Source of the DNA: Corydoras sp. C115 | Taxonomy: Eukaryota > Chordata > Actinopteri > Siluriformes > Callichthyidae | Length of the DNA: 64,000 nucleotides | Direction: 5' to 3' | Assembly: GCA_019802505.1 (NCBI GenBank) | Contig: JAFMOC010000238.1 | Span: 210,001 to 274,000 of the forward strand | In this document: positions 33,970-47,200 of the stretch, piece after piece | Numbering within the stretch: the first letter of the stretch is position 1 | Layout of the letters: every line of letters starts with the position of its first letter | Program-made: the position numbers and the translations under genes | The notes under the pieces: model-generated | Told to the model about the DNA's origin: nothing | What the model saw: the letters and a program-made list of their open reading frames with translations, nothing else | Databases searched by the model: none

Positions 33970-34313
33970 CATTCATTCATCCATTATCTCCCGCTTTATC
34001 CTCTATTAGGGTCGCGGTGGGGTTCCCCATGCTTATCCAGGCGAGAACGTTTCTGGGCAGATACACCCAGGACAGGGGGCCAATCCATCGCTGGGTACAC
34101 ACTCACACACTCAAACACACTTTTAGAGAATTTTAGAGAACTCAATTAACTTGATCCATGTTTTTTGGACTGTGGGAGGAAAGAACCCGGAAAGGAAACC
34201 GGAGAACCCGGAGGAAACCCACGCGGACACGGGGAGAACATGCAAACTCCACCCAGATGGGGATTCGAACCGGGAATCCGAACGTGCCAACCACTAAGCC
34301 ACTGTGCCGCCGG
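33970..34313 (-). mobile_element. V-SINE, copy 20
   Basis: Reverse copy with a short internal duplication (GGAAAGAACCCGG) in the central domain and a shortened head. Confidence 0.85.
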
Positions 34314-34480
34314 GAACAATACAAAATTATTTAATTTAGATGTTTTATTTAGTCCCATTCACACAAATACTAATGAAAACGTCATGATTTCATTTTTTAA
34401 TAGTTTGGGGAAGGCCCTTATTTACATGACCCTGATAAAGATATGCCAATTTATAAATAAATTAATGCAATAATGCTCCA

Positions 34481-37400
34481 TCAAAAGGATTTTAAGATGT
34501 TTTTTGTATAAATGTGAGAAATAATGAATAGTAAAAGAAATAAATCATACCTTTTTTTCAGGGAATTTCCAGGTTGTCCAAGGGCTTCACTGTTCTCCTT
34601 TGATAAATACATTTCTGATTCTGGGTCATCTAACTGCTTAAAATCTTTTTTAAGAGGGTCATGACATTTCATCAGCGCAGCACCTACAACTGAATACACG
34701 ATTAAATAATTAAATAGCTTTATACACACTTGATGAGAGAACAACACAAGTCACTTTAATGAGCCTCAATTACATCAACAGTACCAATAATACAGTTTAC
34801 ATGTACAGTATAATCTAGTGGGCGGCACAGTGTCTTAGTGGTTGGCATGTTCTCCTCTCAGCCCTGGGGATCCAGGTTCGAATCCCAATCTGGGTGGAGT
34901 TTGCATGTTCTCGCTATGTCCATATGGGATTTCCACCGGGTTCACTAGTTTTCTCCCACAGTCCAAAAACATGCATACAAGGTAAATTGAATGCTCTAAA
35001 TTGCCCCATATGGAGTGTGTTTGTGTGTGTATGTGTGAGGCATGGGGAACCACTCCGCAATGAATGAATGAATGAATGTATAATCTATACTATGCCAAAA
35101 CTGATAGACTGGCACCAGCACATCATACAAACACACCACCACCAGGTCACCATGACTGCATTACTAAGAATCCATCCACCACCCTAATAATACCTGCTCG
35201 GTCCACGGTCCTGATCATCAGAGACCAGGGTAAGTCCATGTAGATGCACTGACAGTGTGATTGCAACCTGAATTGGGCTTAAGCCGCAGGACCAATAATA
35301 AATCAGAACTTACATATGAACAGGAGGCAGCTGATGAAAATGGGGGCAAATAAGAAGATGGATCTGAATCCTGTGGTGACCAATCTGCCGTTGAAGCGCA
35401 TCTGATTCAGGCTGCAGTTAGACACAGTGACCAAGAGCTTCTGATCTAAAAACTTCCCCTTCAGATCGGAGATCCTCAAACTGAGCTCATATCTCCCTGC
35501 AAAAATACGACTGCCTCTCACCAGACTCACTTTCTCATCTGCAGAGAGCAAATATGAGTTAAAGTGAGACAAGAACTGAGAAAGATAGAACATGAGATAG
35601 AACAACGGGATCTGTATAAGGTACCGTTTGGTGGTTGGATTGACCATTCGTCCTCAGTGACCTTTCCCAGCAGCTGATAGTTGAAGGGGCCGCTGAAGGG
35701 AGGAAGGTCCAGATCTACAGCTGAGATAGTGGTCTTCATTTCAGGTAAACAGATAGTGACCTCGTCATTCTCCAAAATGGGAACGTTGTCATTTTCATCC
35801 TGCAGGTGGATGTACAGTGTCACTGTACCGGTCATCCGAGGTTCTCCTACAGCACCGACCAGAAGGTCCAGATATCATTAAAGGTCATCCAAATAATTTT
35901 CCCCTAAAGGTGGAGCAGTCAAGAGCTGAAGAGTGGTTTACCATCGTCCACGGCGTGAACGGTGATGGTGTAGATGCTGTTTTTAACAAAGTCAGACTCT
36001 CTGTCCAGACGATTGGCTGTAAAAACTTCACCGGTTGTTGCGTCTATCTTCAGCCAGTTATTAATGTCTCCTTGTTTGAAGTACCTGAGATGCAGAGACA
36101 CAAAAAGTCCTAAAAAGTCAAACCATCTGCACCTTCCCCACATTGTTAGAACAATAGGATCCTTAAAGAAAGAACGTAAAGTACATTTGGTTCCACTAAG
36201 GTGAGGTGCTGTGTGATGCTGGACTCTACCTCAGGGCCTTTGTGGGATCCTGATCCTGATCCGTACACTTGAGGGTCCACAGACTGTAATTCACCGGTGT
36301 GTTTTCAGAAATAACGATGTGTTCCACAGGGTTCTCAAACTCGGGCGGGTCGTTAACGTTCTCCACAGTGATGTTTAATAATAAAGGTTTTATATTTGAT
36401 CTGGAACTGTTGCTGGAGTAATGAACATCCCATAATTCTCCAACTTTACGCGTCCGAACCCAGCAAGAAAAATAGGGCTGCTCATTCTCCACCTTCAGAG
36501 TCAAACTCAACGCTCTGGTGTTCTCATAATCCAGCGGCTACAAAACAAACACATGGACTCAGTTTGAACTGAATAAAACTAAACACACGTCTAAAGAAAG
36601 AGTAACAAAAATATCTGACCATCTAACCATCATGTCTACAGGAGACCATGCCAGTTTAACAGTTTAATAAAGCGAACGTTATGTTGCTCTGATGTTTTCT
36701 CTCTATTTTTTGCAGCTGCATTCTGTTTGTTTTCTTTCACCTGTTTCCAGTAGAGGGCGCTACAGCTAGTCTTAAATTTTAAATCCTGCCCTTATTGCAT
36801 TAAACATAACAATGCAAATTGAACAAATTAAATTAAATAATTCCATTCGGTATCGATAGTTTAAAGTTTATAATTAAGATTAAATCAAAAGACTGACGTC
36901 ACCTTAATGAGGTACATGTTGCCCTGGTTACTCGTGGGGATCGTATCAATCCAGAAGTGTTGGGCTTTTTCACCGTACACTAAATACTTCGCTCTCCAGG
37001 CTGGAGAACCTTGAGAGTCTTTATCTTTAACATGGAACGTATAAATGATAGAACTTATGTCTCGCTCTTTCACAATTCCACTGCGCTGTAGATCAGCAGA
37101 AAAAAATAATGTTAATATATTAAGATGTTTTAATATTCAAACACATTTTTGTTACTCAAATTTAAAAAAAAAATTGTAATTTGCAAACTACACTCACTGG
37201 CCATTTTATTATAAACATCTTCTCATTAACATAAACTTTCCCTTTAATCTGTCCTCTGGTAATCAGAACCCCCACAGAGCAGGTACTGTTAAGGTGGTGG
37301 ATGATTCTCAGCACTAAGAAACACTGATGTGGTGGTATCCAGTACTAGGTACTATCCCTTCATAAAAGTGGTCCTGACTCACCGAGACTCTTAGATCTTC

Positions 37401-39507
37401 TGGCAGGTGATCATTTTGATCCACCAGATTGATGATAATTGTCGCTGTGCTGCTGGACTTTAATTTTTCTTCATAGGCTTTTACAATAATTGTAATATTC
37501 GGAGTTTCCTGAATTAAAATGTTACACAGTTATAAAGTTACATTTTCAAATAAAAACCCAGTTATTGTATCATCAACAGTGACAAAGTTCGGGGAATGAC
37601 ATCAACACGGACCTCATAATCCAGACAGCCACGGAACGAAATGTTATGCTTTATCACAAAGAATTCTGCGCTGGAGGGTTCGGGTTTCACAGACAAGATT
37701 TCAAGTGTAAATTTGCCCCCATCAGCTCTGTCGGTGGGGGGGTTCAAGGTTACCAAATTAGTACCTAAAAAGAACGTTAAAGCATTTAGTTTAGACGAAC
37801 TGCTTCAATTTACATGAAATTAAGCTTTCAACAACAATAATATTAATAATATTCATAATAAAAAATACTAAATATTATTATTATTATTAGTAGTAGTAGT
37901 AGTAGTAGTAGTATTCTTAAATAATTTTTTTTAGATCAGATGAATTCAGTCTGAAGTCAGTCCAGAATAAAATAATTTATATGTTGATAATATATCACTA
38001 TAAACTTTTCATTTAAAATCAGGTGGTTGATCCATCGTCAGTGTGCAGTGTTCTTTACCTTGGTACACTGATTCGTCCACAGTGACGTAGTGAACAGCTT
38101 TAGTGAAATACGGGGCGTAAAGTTCCTCTACAGAAATCTCCACCATGTAGCTTTCAGAGGTTTGGTTTACGCTTGGGCAGCTAAACGAGAGCTGGAACAG
38201 AACACAGTCAGTAATGAGCATCACCCCACTGTGGAACCTGACCTGGGTCTGTGGGTTGAACCGGTGACCCAACAACAGAAAAAAAATCAAGTAAATAAAC
38301 TCTCACTGTAAAGTTTTGTATTGCGTCATATCCATCTTTCCGAATCACATAGATGTAACCGCTTGTTCTGTCGATGAAGAACACGTTCTTTGGTTCCTTA
38401 TCGAGTCCAACACCACTAATGTTACACTTTTCCAAAACGGAGGGGTTCAGGTCTATCTGCTGGACAAAATACCAAAAAAAAATATCATACTAAGCTGGTT
38501 TTTAGATCCCACTATTCACAATTATATAGCAACTTCCACATTTCTAAAATAAACAAGTAAATAAAAAGCTTTCTACAAGCTTTTGGAGGTGGTCTGTGTT
38601 ATTTACAGGGTGCAGGGGGCCGGTGAATCCTCTCTTATACTCAGTGTGTTTATAATCCAGGCTCGTTTCTGCCTCGTCCTGGTTCCTGACGATGAACCGA
38701 CCTGCATCCAGACCTGCAGCAACAAAGAACCCTGTTATCTACAGAATAAATCAAAATACATCACTTTAAAAAAATATATAAAAGTTCCTCTCTGTCATCT
38801 TTGATTTGGTTGGGTTCTGTTATTATACATAATGACTGCAGCTTTTTTTTTACGCTTTCATTAATTAACTAATTTATAAAGTATTACATTCTTAATTTCT
38901 CGATTATTAAAGTTACCATGAAAAACTTTATAATGCTGTAAATTATTGTGTTTTAAATAAGAAGTTAGGAAACAGATAACCAGAGAAATTACAATAGCAC
39001 TTGTACGCCTAAATATTACACAGGATCGTTATGACATCCCAATCTTAATTTGTCCTCCCCATCATTCCCCAAAGCCTTGGCAAATGTTCGCCCATTAATG
39101 CTGACGTGCATTTATGAGGTCAGACACTAATAATGGACCAATAAGTCTTTATCACGATCTCTGTTCTAGGTCATCTCCAAAGTTCCAAAGAATGGAGTTG
39201 AGATCAGGGTCAGATAATTTCCTCCACACCTAACTCACGCAAACATGACTTTATGGACCTCATTTTGAGCACTGGGTTGTCCAAATTTCAGGACACAACT
39301 AAATTCTGGAGATTATACAGTTGTGGTAATGGAACCGAACCAAACATCTGACAACAATGATGATAAGATGTGTTTCTATACTAGTCTGTAGTGTATATGT
39401 TTCCATCCTATAAATAAAAAATACCGTATGACATGCATCGTACCACTGTTGAAATAAGGATGTACTTTATTTGTTAAAGTGTGTAGATGAATTATGCTAT
39501 ATTATTA

Positions 39508-39603
<96 letters not shown>

Positions 39604-39695
39604 TCATCAATCATAATGACATCACAGAGTAGTTCAGTACTTACGGTCAGAAGGTAGAGAAGAAAAATATAGTTTATATGAATAAAGGTCCTCAT
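34481..39695 (-). CDS. Cadherin-26-like protein B (tandem copy of A)
   Basis: Twelve exons: 39645-39695, 38607-38713, 38307-38456, 38059-38191, 37613-37764, 37383-37508, 36903-37085, 36230-36537, 35942-36084, 35625-35846, 35314-35538 and 34481-34683. Exons 1-11 have exactly the lengths of cadherin A, and most residues agree. Exon 2 gives a clean prosegment end (RQKR, then AWIINTLSIREDS), but it is 107 nt, so the frame is one base short at its 3' end. The other exons are open and carry cadherin calcium motifs (LDRES, DENDNVPIL, VENVNDPPEF). The transmembrane segment is in exon 11 (FLFAPIFISCLLFIC). The tail diverges from A after GAALM; a possible donor at 34551/34550 could lead to another exon that I did not find. 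Function: calcium-dependent adhesion by family, if functional. Confidence 0.77.
34818..35079 (+). mobile_element. V-SINE, copy 21
   Basis: Forward copy in the last intron of cadherin B, with a large deletion between the GTGTGTATG run and GCATGGGGAACC. Confidence 0.85.
35135..35265. mobile_element. Fragment of the unclassified repeat
   Basis: CACCACCCTAATAATACCTG resembles the complement of the 26.4-kb repeat. Short and diverged. Confidence 0.35.
37185..37355. mobile_element. Unclassified repeat in cadherin B intron, shared with A
   Basis: Same insertion as 29000-29165, with an additional GATTCTCAGCACT segment. Confidence 0.55.
39050..39350 (-). mobile_element. Tc1-like relic in cadherin B intron 1
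   Basis: ATGAGGTCAGACACTAATAA and AGTTGAGATCAGGGTCAGA are complements of the Tc1-like relic family. Absent from the shorter intron 1 of cadherin A. Confidence 0.5.
39507..39602. repeat. ATT/AAT microsatellite in intron 1 of cadherin B
   Basis: An ATT run switches to an AAT run mid-way, making an imperfect inverted repeat. Confidence 0.9.
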
Positions 39696-40765
39696 TCTGT
39701 TGGTCTGCTTGTGTCCTGCCCTTCAGATTTCAGATTATGTTGAGGTTTCATTTGTCCCCTCTGATTCTGTCGGAGTGGGAGGAGAATGCAGGTGAATTTC
39801 TTTAGAAGTCCAGAATCTTTATTGTAGACAAAATAAAACGTTCTACAACATCTCTTCCTAATTCCTTAAATAATAAAGAAGCAGGAAACTCTCCTTCAAA
39901 TGGGTCACTACCAGAGAAACACAAAGCTTTACCTGTGGATATTATATAAGTTTAAACATTTACCCTGGTGTTTTATTCTGTCCCGCATGTATTTTAGACA
40001 AATGTGAGACCAGATTGTTTTTAAGGCATGGTTTATAAAGTTATGGTTTGGAGAGTTTTGAGTGGAAGAAATTGACCCACATTCTCACATACACACAACA
40101 AAATCATGTGGAAAGCCTTTCCCAGAAAAGTGTAAGTAAATCTTACTTATTGAACATAATCAAATATTTTAAATGTATTTAACTAACAGTAAAAACACAC
40201 GTCCATAAATAAAAAATTCAATCACTTTTATATATTTTGTAATTCAGTGAATAACTAGGTTTTAAAATGTGCAGAATAAAAATCACTGAAAAAATACAAA
40301 CTGTAAGACAAGGACTTTGTTTTACTCAAAATAATAATCCTGTTAAAACAGATAATAAAAATACTTTAAAACGCTGATGATTTCCAGTTGATGTTCAGCT
40401 AATTAGGACACATTCTTTGAATGCTTTAAATAAGATTAAAGTGAAACTTCTCGTTTAGTGACATCATAATGAAAAAGCTCTGTAAGGCTTCAGTCACAAA
40501 TTTGGAACACGCGCTAAAATTAAAACCATGTCAACAAGAGTTTTATTACATAACTTGGTTAGATGTGGAGCCAACAGGTTAATGATCTAATGAAAGGTTT
40601 ACAGGTTTCTGATGAATTGCGTTGGCCTTATCAAACGGTGCGTTCAAAACTGATCTTCATTAAAGATAAGGACGTGACTAATCATCTGCCAATAGTTCAT
40701 TCTAAAGTTCATTCCAATAGTAGTTGGGTTTGTTATATGTACATATATAAATAAATAATAATAAT

Positions 40766-41064
40766 CCCAATCTGGTTGGAGTTTCCATTTTCTCCCCGTG
40801 TCTGTGTGGGTTTCCGCCGGGTTCTCTGGTTTCCTACCACAGTCCAAAAACATGGACCAAGGTCAATGGAATTCTCCAAATTGCCCCATATAGAGTGTGT
40901 CTTTGTGAGTGCGTGTGTTCCCAGTGATAGATTGGTGCCCTGTCCTGCATGTATCTATCTGCCCAGCACCCGAAACGTTCTCCCCTGCATGGGCATGGGA
41001 ACACCCCCCCCCCCACGACCCCAGTAAAGGATAAAGAGGAAGATAATGACTGGATGGATATAAG
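40766..41064 (+). mobile_element. V-SINE, copy 22, head-truncated
   Basis: Starts at CCCAATCTGGTTGGAG and runs to the ATAATGACTGGATGG tail. Confidence 0.83.
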
Positions 41065-41124
41065 TATCAGGATGAACCATTAAATCATCGAGTTCAGATC
41101 TTTCATCATCTAGCTATACATTCC

Positions 41125-41205
41125 TTTGTGCAAACAGTTTGGGGAAGGCCCTTACTGTTCCAGCACAGTTTCCCAGTGCACACTTTAAGTTCATTAAAGG
41201 GGTGA
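41125..41205 (+). mobile_element. Tc1-like relic
   Basis: AACAGTTTGGGGAAGGCCCT then TTTCCCAGTGCACACTTTAA. Confidence 0.5.
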
Positions 41206-44200
41206 TATTAAAAACATTGAACCCATTGCATCGGAAGTCGCTCTGGATCTTCAGAAGCTTCCTGAATGAGGACTGCTCATCCTGGAGGGTTGGTATTTGG
41301 TTCACTGTCTCACTCTTGTCCTGGTGGACAATAGAGGATTGACACGACTTTCAACAGAAATCAGAAAGTCCCTGCGCTTATCAAACCTGTTTTGTGAGTT
41401 CCTCCGAAATTCCTATCAGCGTCCATCTGATCTCTTCACTGGAAGAAGGTGATCTGTTGTTATTAACAACAGCAACAATCTTATGAACTTCACCTTCAAA
41501 TGCCACACAAAGCAAGAATTCAGAAAATGTCTTTGGTTAATTCAAACATAGTGACCTGAAAAAATAATCTGAATGGTTTCTTATCGCCTTCCATCTCATT
41601 ATCATACACAAAACAAACAGAACCATAGAGCATAGCATCTATAACGCCTGTATTGAAGGTCTTCCTTAATGAATCTGTGGATTGTTTAATGGTACATAAT
41701 TTACATGTTTTATAGCAGAACTGAACCCAGTTCTGGATCAGACGTTGACTGAAGCGTCTCTTCACATCTGTTTCAATGGAATGGGTCCTTCTTAAAACAG
41801 CCCCTGTTCTAAAGCCCTCCCTCTATTACACACTCAAGAGAATGAAAAGAAAAACGAGAACACCAACTCACCAACAACGTCAAAGTATCCCAGAGCAGCA
41901 GGAACAGTCCGATCCGAGCAGGAACTATCAGGAACTTGGACTTTTCATGATCAGGAAATATCAGGACCTCATTTATCTGAAACAAAGGTGACTATCCATC
42001 AGCTGACTGCATGTAAGTACCATCCTTTACACACAACTTTATTTGTGATAGTAATAAAGATTTATTATGAGCTCTAATTTAAAACTTGTATAATAATAAT
42101 ATAATAATATAATAATATAAAATGCATGTAGATAATTATATGTATTATAGTTTTACATGGTCTACACCAAATTACCTCTATATTCTATACCTTTATTTCT
42201 ATACTTATGTATTCTATGGTGCATCCATAGTTAGTTTTTAATTTATTTTTTTTAACTTTAGTGTTTGCGGTTGACCTTAAATTGTACAATATGAAACAAA
42301 CTTATGGTTGCCCTGAATTTCCCTCAGGGATCAAAAAGTATCTGGCATCTATCTCTGTGTAGTATCTGATCTCAGCAATACTCATCTAAGTGGATTGAGC
42401 ATCCAAAAGTAGCACCAAGCTGTTCGTATAGTGTACGCTCCACTGAACTGAACCAGAGCCGACTGTCTGATGTTAGTGTCTGAGCTCAAAGGGTCTCGAT
42501 CGCCGTTCTCTCCAACCTCACTGTAAAAAGTCTTCTCAGATAAGTACAGATCAGACCTCATCTTAATAACATTCAGGGTTTCTGGGATGTTTATAAAGGA
42601 CGCACTCTAAAATAAATCAGACCTTCGTTCTGCTCTTCACATCGAACTCATAACAGAAGATAAACTTTTTAACTTTTATTTTATTAAATGTTCATTAATT
42701 CACACACTTCAACTTATCGTCAAAAACGTTACAAAATTTTCATCAAAACACCAGCAAGATTCTTCTTCCATGAGCAGAAAGACTGAAGGTCCCATTACCG
42801 ACACCTGTGGGTCTGTCTGTCTGTCCGTTTGCTTTTTCACTTGTGACTCTTGTGTCCCTCGGATTTTCTTTCCATCATTTGTATGTTCGATTGCCTGAGT
42901 GTGCGTCTGCATGAATGTGTGCGTCTTGCAGTCTGTCTTCATATCGAAGTGCCTGTCTGTCTGTCTGTCCTTTTCTTTAACCTAAGGTAGAATCACATGG
43001 ACATGGACATCGTGTCTCGTTTTCAACTAAGTGCATGGTTTTGTTTAAAGCAGAACACATTCGCGTTCCACAACAATTACAACCATCATCAACTTTACAT
43101 CGTATTGAACGATATTTTATGCACGTGCCCCCTGGCGGTCAAAAGAGATGTTTGTCGAAAAGCCAACAGCATTCCACAAAGAACCAACTTTTAATAGATG
43201 GATTATTTTAAAATTATCAGTTTATGTTCTTGTTTTTATTATTATTTTTTTTAAATTCTAGTTCTACGTTATAGTTTTTCATTTTGCATGAGCAGAAACA
43301 AAGTTTTTTAATTAATTAAGTGGCCATGAGTCTACGTACCCTTAAATATGCTCCCAATAAGGTTTTTGTTAAATAATTAAGAGACTGACTTAAAAAGGTT
43401 CTTTAAACAGAGGTGTCCAAAACTTTAGCCTGAAACGTTCTGTATCTGTTCTTCAGCAGAACTGCATCACTCCATCCTCATCCATCTGCCCTGAGGGTCT
43501 TTTGGTGACGGGACTGTAAGGTTTGTGACTTAGAATGACTTACAAACCAAGAAAAATAATTGACGTAAGCAGATGATCAAGCTTTTTAAATTTCATTTCA
43601 TTATTAAAAATATCAGTTTAAATTAATTTCATACTTAAAAAAATTAAATCGCTTTTATTCACAACAAAAGTAAATGAAATATGGTACTGATGTGGTTTTT
43701 TGGAGTTTGTATGACCCCTTTCTCTGGCAAACTGTGCCAAATATGATATTGTGGCGCCCTCTAACGACGAAGATAAGAGCGTGAACCTGTGGGTGGAATA
43801 ATGAATGATGATGGTTGTAGGTTGCAGCAGATTGCTCCAGGACCTTATAGAGGAAGATTAAAAAGCTTTAACCGTTAACCTTCTGGTCTGTGGTGTTTCA
43901 GTACGTCCCCCGTTAGTTAGTCCACCACTGACCTTTATAGTACTGTAAATATACATTCAGAAGACTTTCAGAATAATACTGATTACAGCTGAAGCATTTT
44001 TAGCATTTTTTTTTTTTAAAGAAGCTCAAAAACCCTCGACCTTTACATTTACCCCACAGCTGCATTAAAAACCCAGGCTTTAGAACCGCAGGTGTCCGGC
44101 TTGAAGAACATTGCGTTATCTGTGTCACAAGTGCAGTCCAATTACGGTAACATGAAAGCATTTTACAGTGACGTTCACTAAAAGGCGTCACTTTCAGAGC

Positions 44201-44257
44201 ATCTCCGGTCTCCTCAGGTCCGCTGAGAGAAGATCTGAACCCATCCATGATGCAAGG

Positions 44258-47200
44258 TCACTGCATTAAATCAGGCCTGCAGACCGCGGCTAGTTTGTTA
44301 AAGCGGAAGTCCAGGTTATCGAGGTCATCTAGACTGAGTTCCTCCTCCGGGATGGAGATGCAATCGAGGTTCTCCGTCTCGAGCGCAGGTTCTCCCTCAC
44401 TGGCGTAACAATGTGGTCCATAATCCCCAAGTTCCTCTGAACCGTTCCTGAGGTTGAGGAGGTCCTGTGACGAGGAACCAAACGTCAAAGCAATGAATAC
44501 AACTGCGACATAAAGCCAAACTAAAATTCTATCCATCCATCCATCCATTATCTTCTGGTTTATCGCAGGGGGGGGGTCCCCATGCCTATCCAGGGGAGAA
44601 CGTTTCGGGCGCTGGGCAGATACACCCAGGACCGTAAGCCAATCTATACCTGGGCACACACTCACTCACACACACACACACACACACTCTATATGGGGCA
44701 ATTTGGAGAATTTATTGAATTCCATGTTTTTGGACTGTGGGAGAAAACCGGAGAACCCGGAGGAAACCCACACGGACACGGGGAGAACATGGAAACTCCT
44801 CCCAGATGGGGATTCAAACCGTCAATCCGTAGCGCTGAGAGGAGAACATGCTGACCACTAAGCCACCGTGCCGCCCGACTAAAATTCTAATTTCTCATTT
44901 TTTATTAAAGGTTTAAATCAAAACACCAACTTCTATTTTTGTCCACAAATCACAATAAAGAACAAAAAAAATTGTCCCCTCCAACACCCCCAACCTCACA
45001 GGGTCTACAAGGTACCTTCTCCAGCTGAGTCCTCAGAAGCTGTCGATGGTAAACCTCATTGTTATTAATGAAGGTGTAGATGCCGTTTGTTGATTCGTGC
45101 GTGTCATAGTTTCGGATCTGACGGTACGAGCGCCGCGATGAACTCTGCGAAGAAACATCGAAAAGAGGTTTTTAGATTCTGGCAAAAAAGGACAGATTAG
45201 CAGATTTTATTATTTAATATTGACTTTATGTTAAAATGTGAACTATTTACTTTTACAATGAAATTAATCATAAAAAAAAATATTCAAATCAAATCTCCAG
45301 GGTTTGTCCCAATAAAATAAACAAATTTGATTTATTTTAAAGAACGAATCCCAGAACAAAAAGCCGCGGGGTTCGGTTGGTAAACGTATAAACGTACCCT
45401 GCGGATGGACCTCCTGAAGACCTGCTGTTCCATCAAAGCTGAAGAGGAACTCTGCTGTGATGTGTACAGAAGAATAAAGAAGGTCAGGTTCTCTACAGCA
45501 GAACGATCACACACTGGGACTCTGGACTGCGTCCTCGAGTTCAAATATATAACATTTATAATGCAAGCGCTTTCGGTCTACTAAATGAATTTATGTCTAA
45601 TGAAGTCTAATGAGGCGGCACGGTGGCTTAGTGGTTTAGCATGTTCTCCTCTCAGCGCTAGGGATTCCCGATTCGAATCCCAATCTGGGTGGAGTTTGCA
45701 TGTTCTCCCCGTGTCCGCGTGGCTTTCCTCCGGGTTCTCCGGTTTCCTCCCACAGACCAAAAACATGGATCAAGTCAATTAAATGCTCCAAACTGCCCCA
45801 TATAGAGTGTGTTTTTGTTAGTGAGTGTGTGTCCAGCGATAGATTGGCATCCTGTCCTGGGTGTATCTGCCCAGCGCCCGAAACGTTCTTCCCTGGATGG
45901 GCATTGGGAACCCCCCCCCCCACCACGACCCTAATAGAGGATAAAGTGGAAGATAACGGATGGATGGATGAAGTCTAATGAATAACGTTAAAGCTTTTAT
46001 TGGCTATACGTATTAAAAGAGTCTGAGTGTAAATCTGATTACTGATCACAGACCTGCTGGATGTGCTGGAGCTGCTGCGTTGGTAGAAACCCCGGGTCAT
46101 GGTTGTACATGTCGGTGTGACCGTCCTGGTATTTGTAAATGTATTTGCTGGGAGGATGCAGATTCTCCGGAAATAGTTCTTTCAGAGGCTGAATGAAAAT
46201 AAAGAAATAAATTAATACATTTTAATAATTTAATAATAATCATAATGTAATAATTATTATTTAATAATTTAATAATTAATAATAATAAAATTATGCACAG
46301 CTCCCTAACAAAAATACGTAAATCCCAGCTGTGAGCATTCTGTCCTTAAAGATTAAATCACAGATGGTTCTAAAGAGAAACGAGAGTCAGTGTGGTTCTC
46401 GTCAGGACTGTATAATGGTGCAGTGGGTTGGATTGGATTCCGGGGCTGTTGGATGGGGTTCTACCTGTGAAGAGTTTGCACCCACAAATGCCCTTATGGG
46501 TGAATGGGGAAACCACCAAATCCCAAAATCTTTCACAAAAGAGTGGAAGTGGTTCTAAAAGCCATCAGGCGTCCCAATCATACCAGCTGTTTAGATCCAG
46601 ATGATGTATAATTTTAAATGTATGATGGAATGTACCTTGCAGTCGGACCCTGATGCCTCGATGTTGGATTTGATGAGGTGCCCGTCTGGCGAGTCCTCTG
46701 GAATGGGTATAGATTCTTTTTTGCATGACATCAGAAGCAGCAGCAGGAGCATTCCTAAAGTACACACAACAGCCAAGATGGAATTATGAACGGGACGTCA
46801 TTCATGGAGTTGAAGCTTCTGAAGCTCAGACTGACCAATCAGGAGCAGCAGGGCGAACATCATGACGCCGATGGCGCCCGAACTCGGTTGCGCTGTGGCA
46901 GCCATGCGCACGCGGCAGTTGGAGGATTGGGAACAATCGCACACCGTCACCGTCAGGTTCTGCACCATGCCCATACCCTGAGCATCCAACACTCTGACCT
47001 GGAGGTCATAAATCCCAGAATACACCGAGCTTTCCCTCACCAGGTCCACCGTCATTCCTGCAAAGCAACGAGCACCAAACTTTATTAACCACAATCAAAA
47101 CCCAAACTAGTACTGTTGGAATTTATTGAACGTAAAAAGACATGAATTGCATTATTTGTAAGGTTTTTGTTACACTTCGTAATGCTCTTTGCTTTTGTAA

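Larger units (their letters stand above)
39700..44250. other. Intergenic region between cadherins B and C
   Basis: Mostly AT-rich unique sequence. A plus-strand open stretch at 41776-41991 encodes a basic segment with NYQELGL and KYQDLIYL and could end at a donor CAAAG/GTGACT; I do not recognise it. GTCT runs occur near 42815 and 42955. The SINE and Tc1-like fragments are listed separately. Confidence 0.4.
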
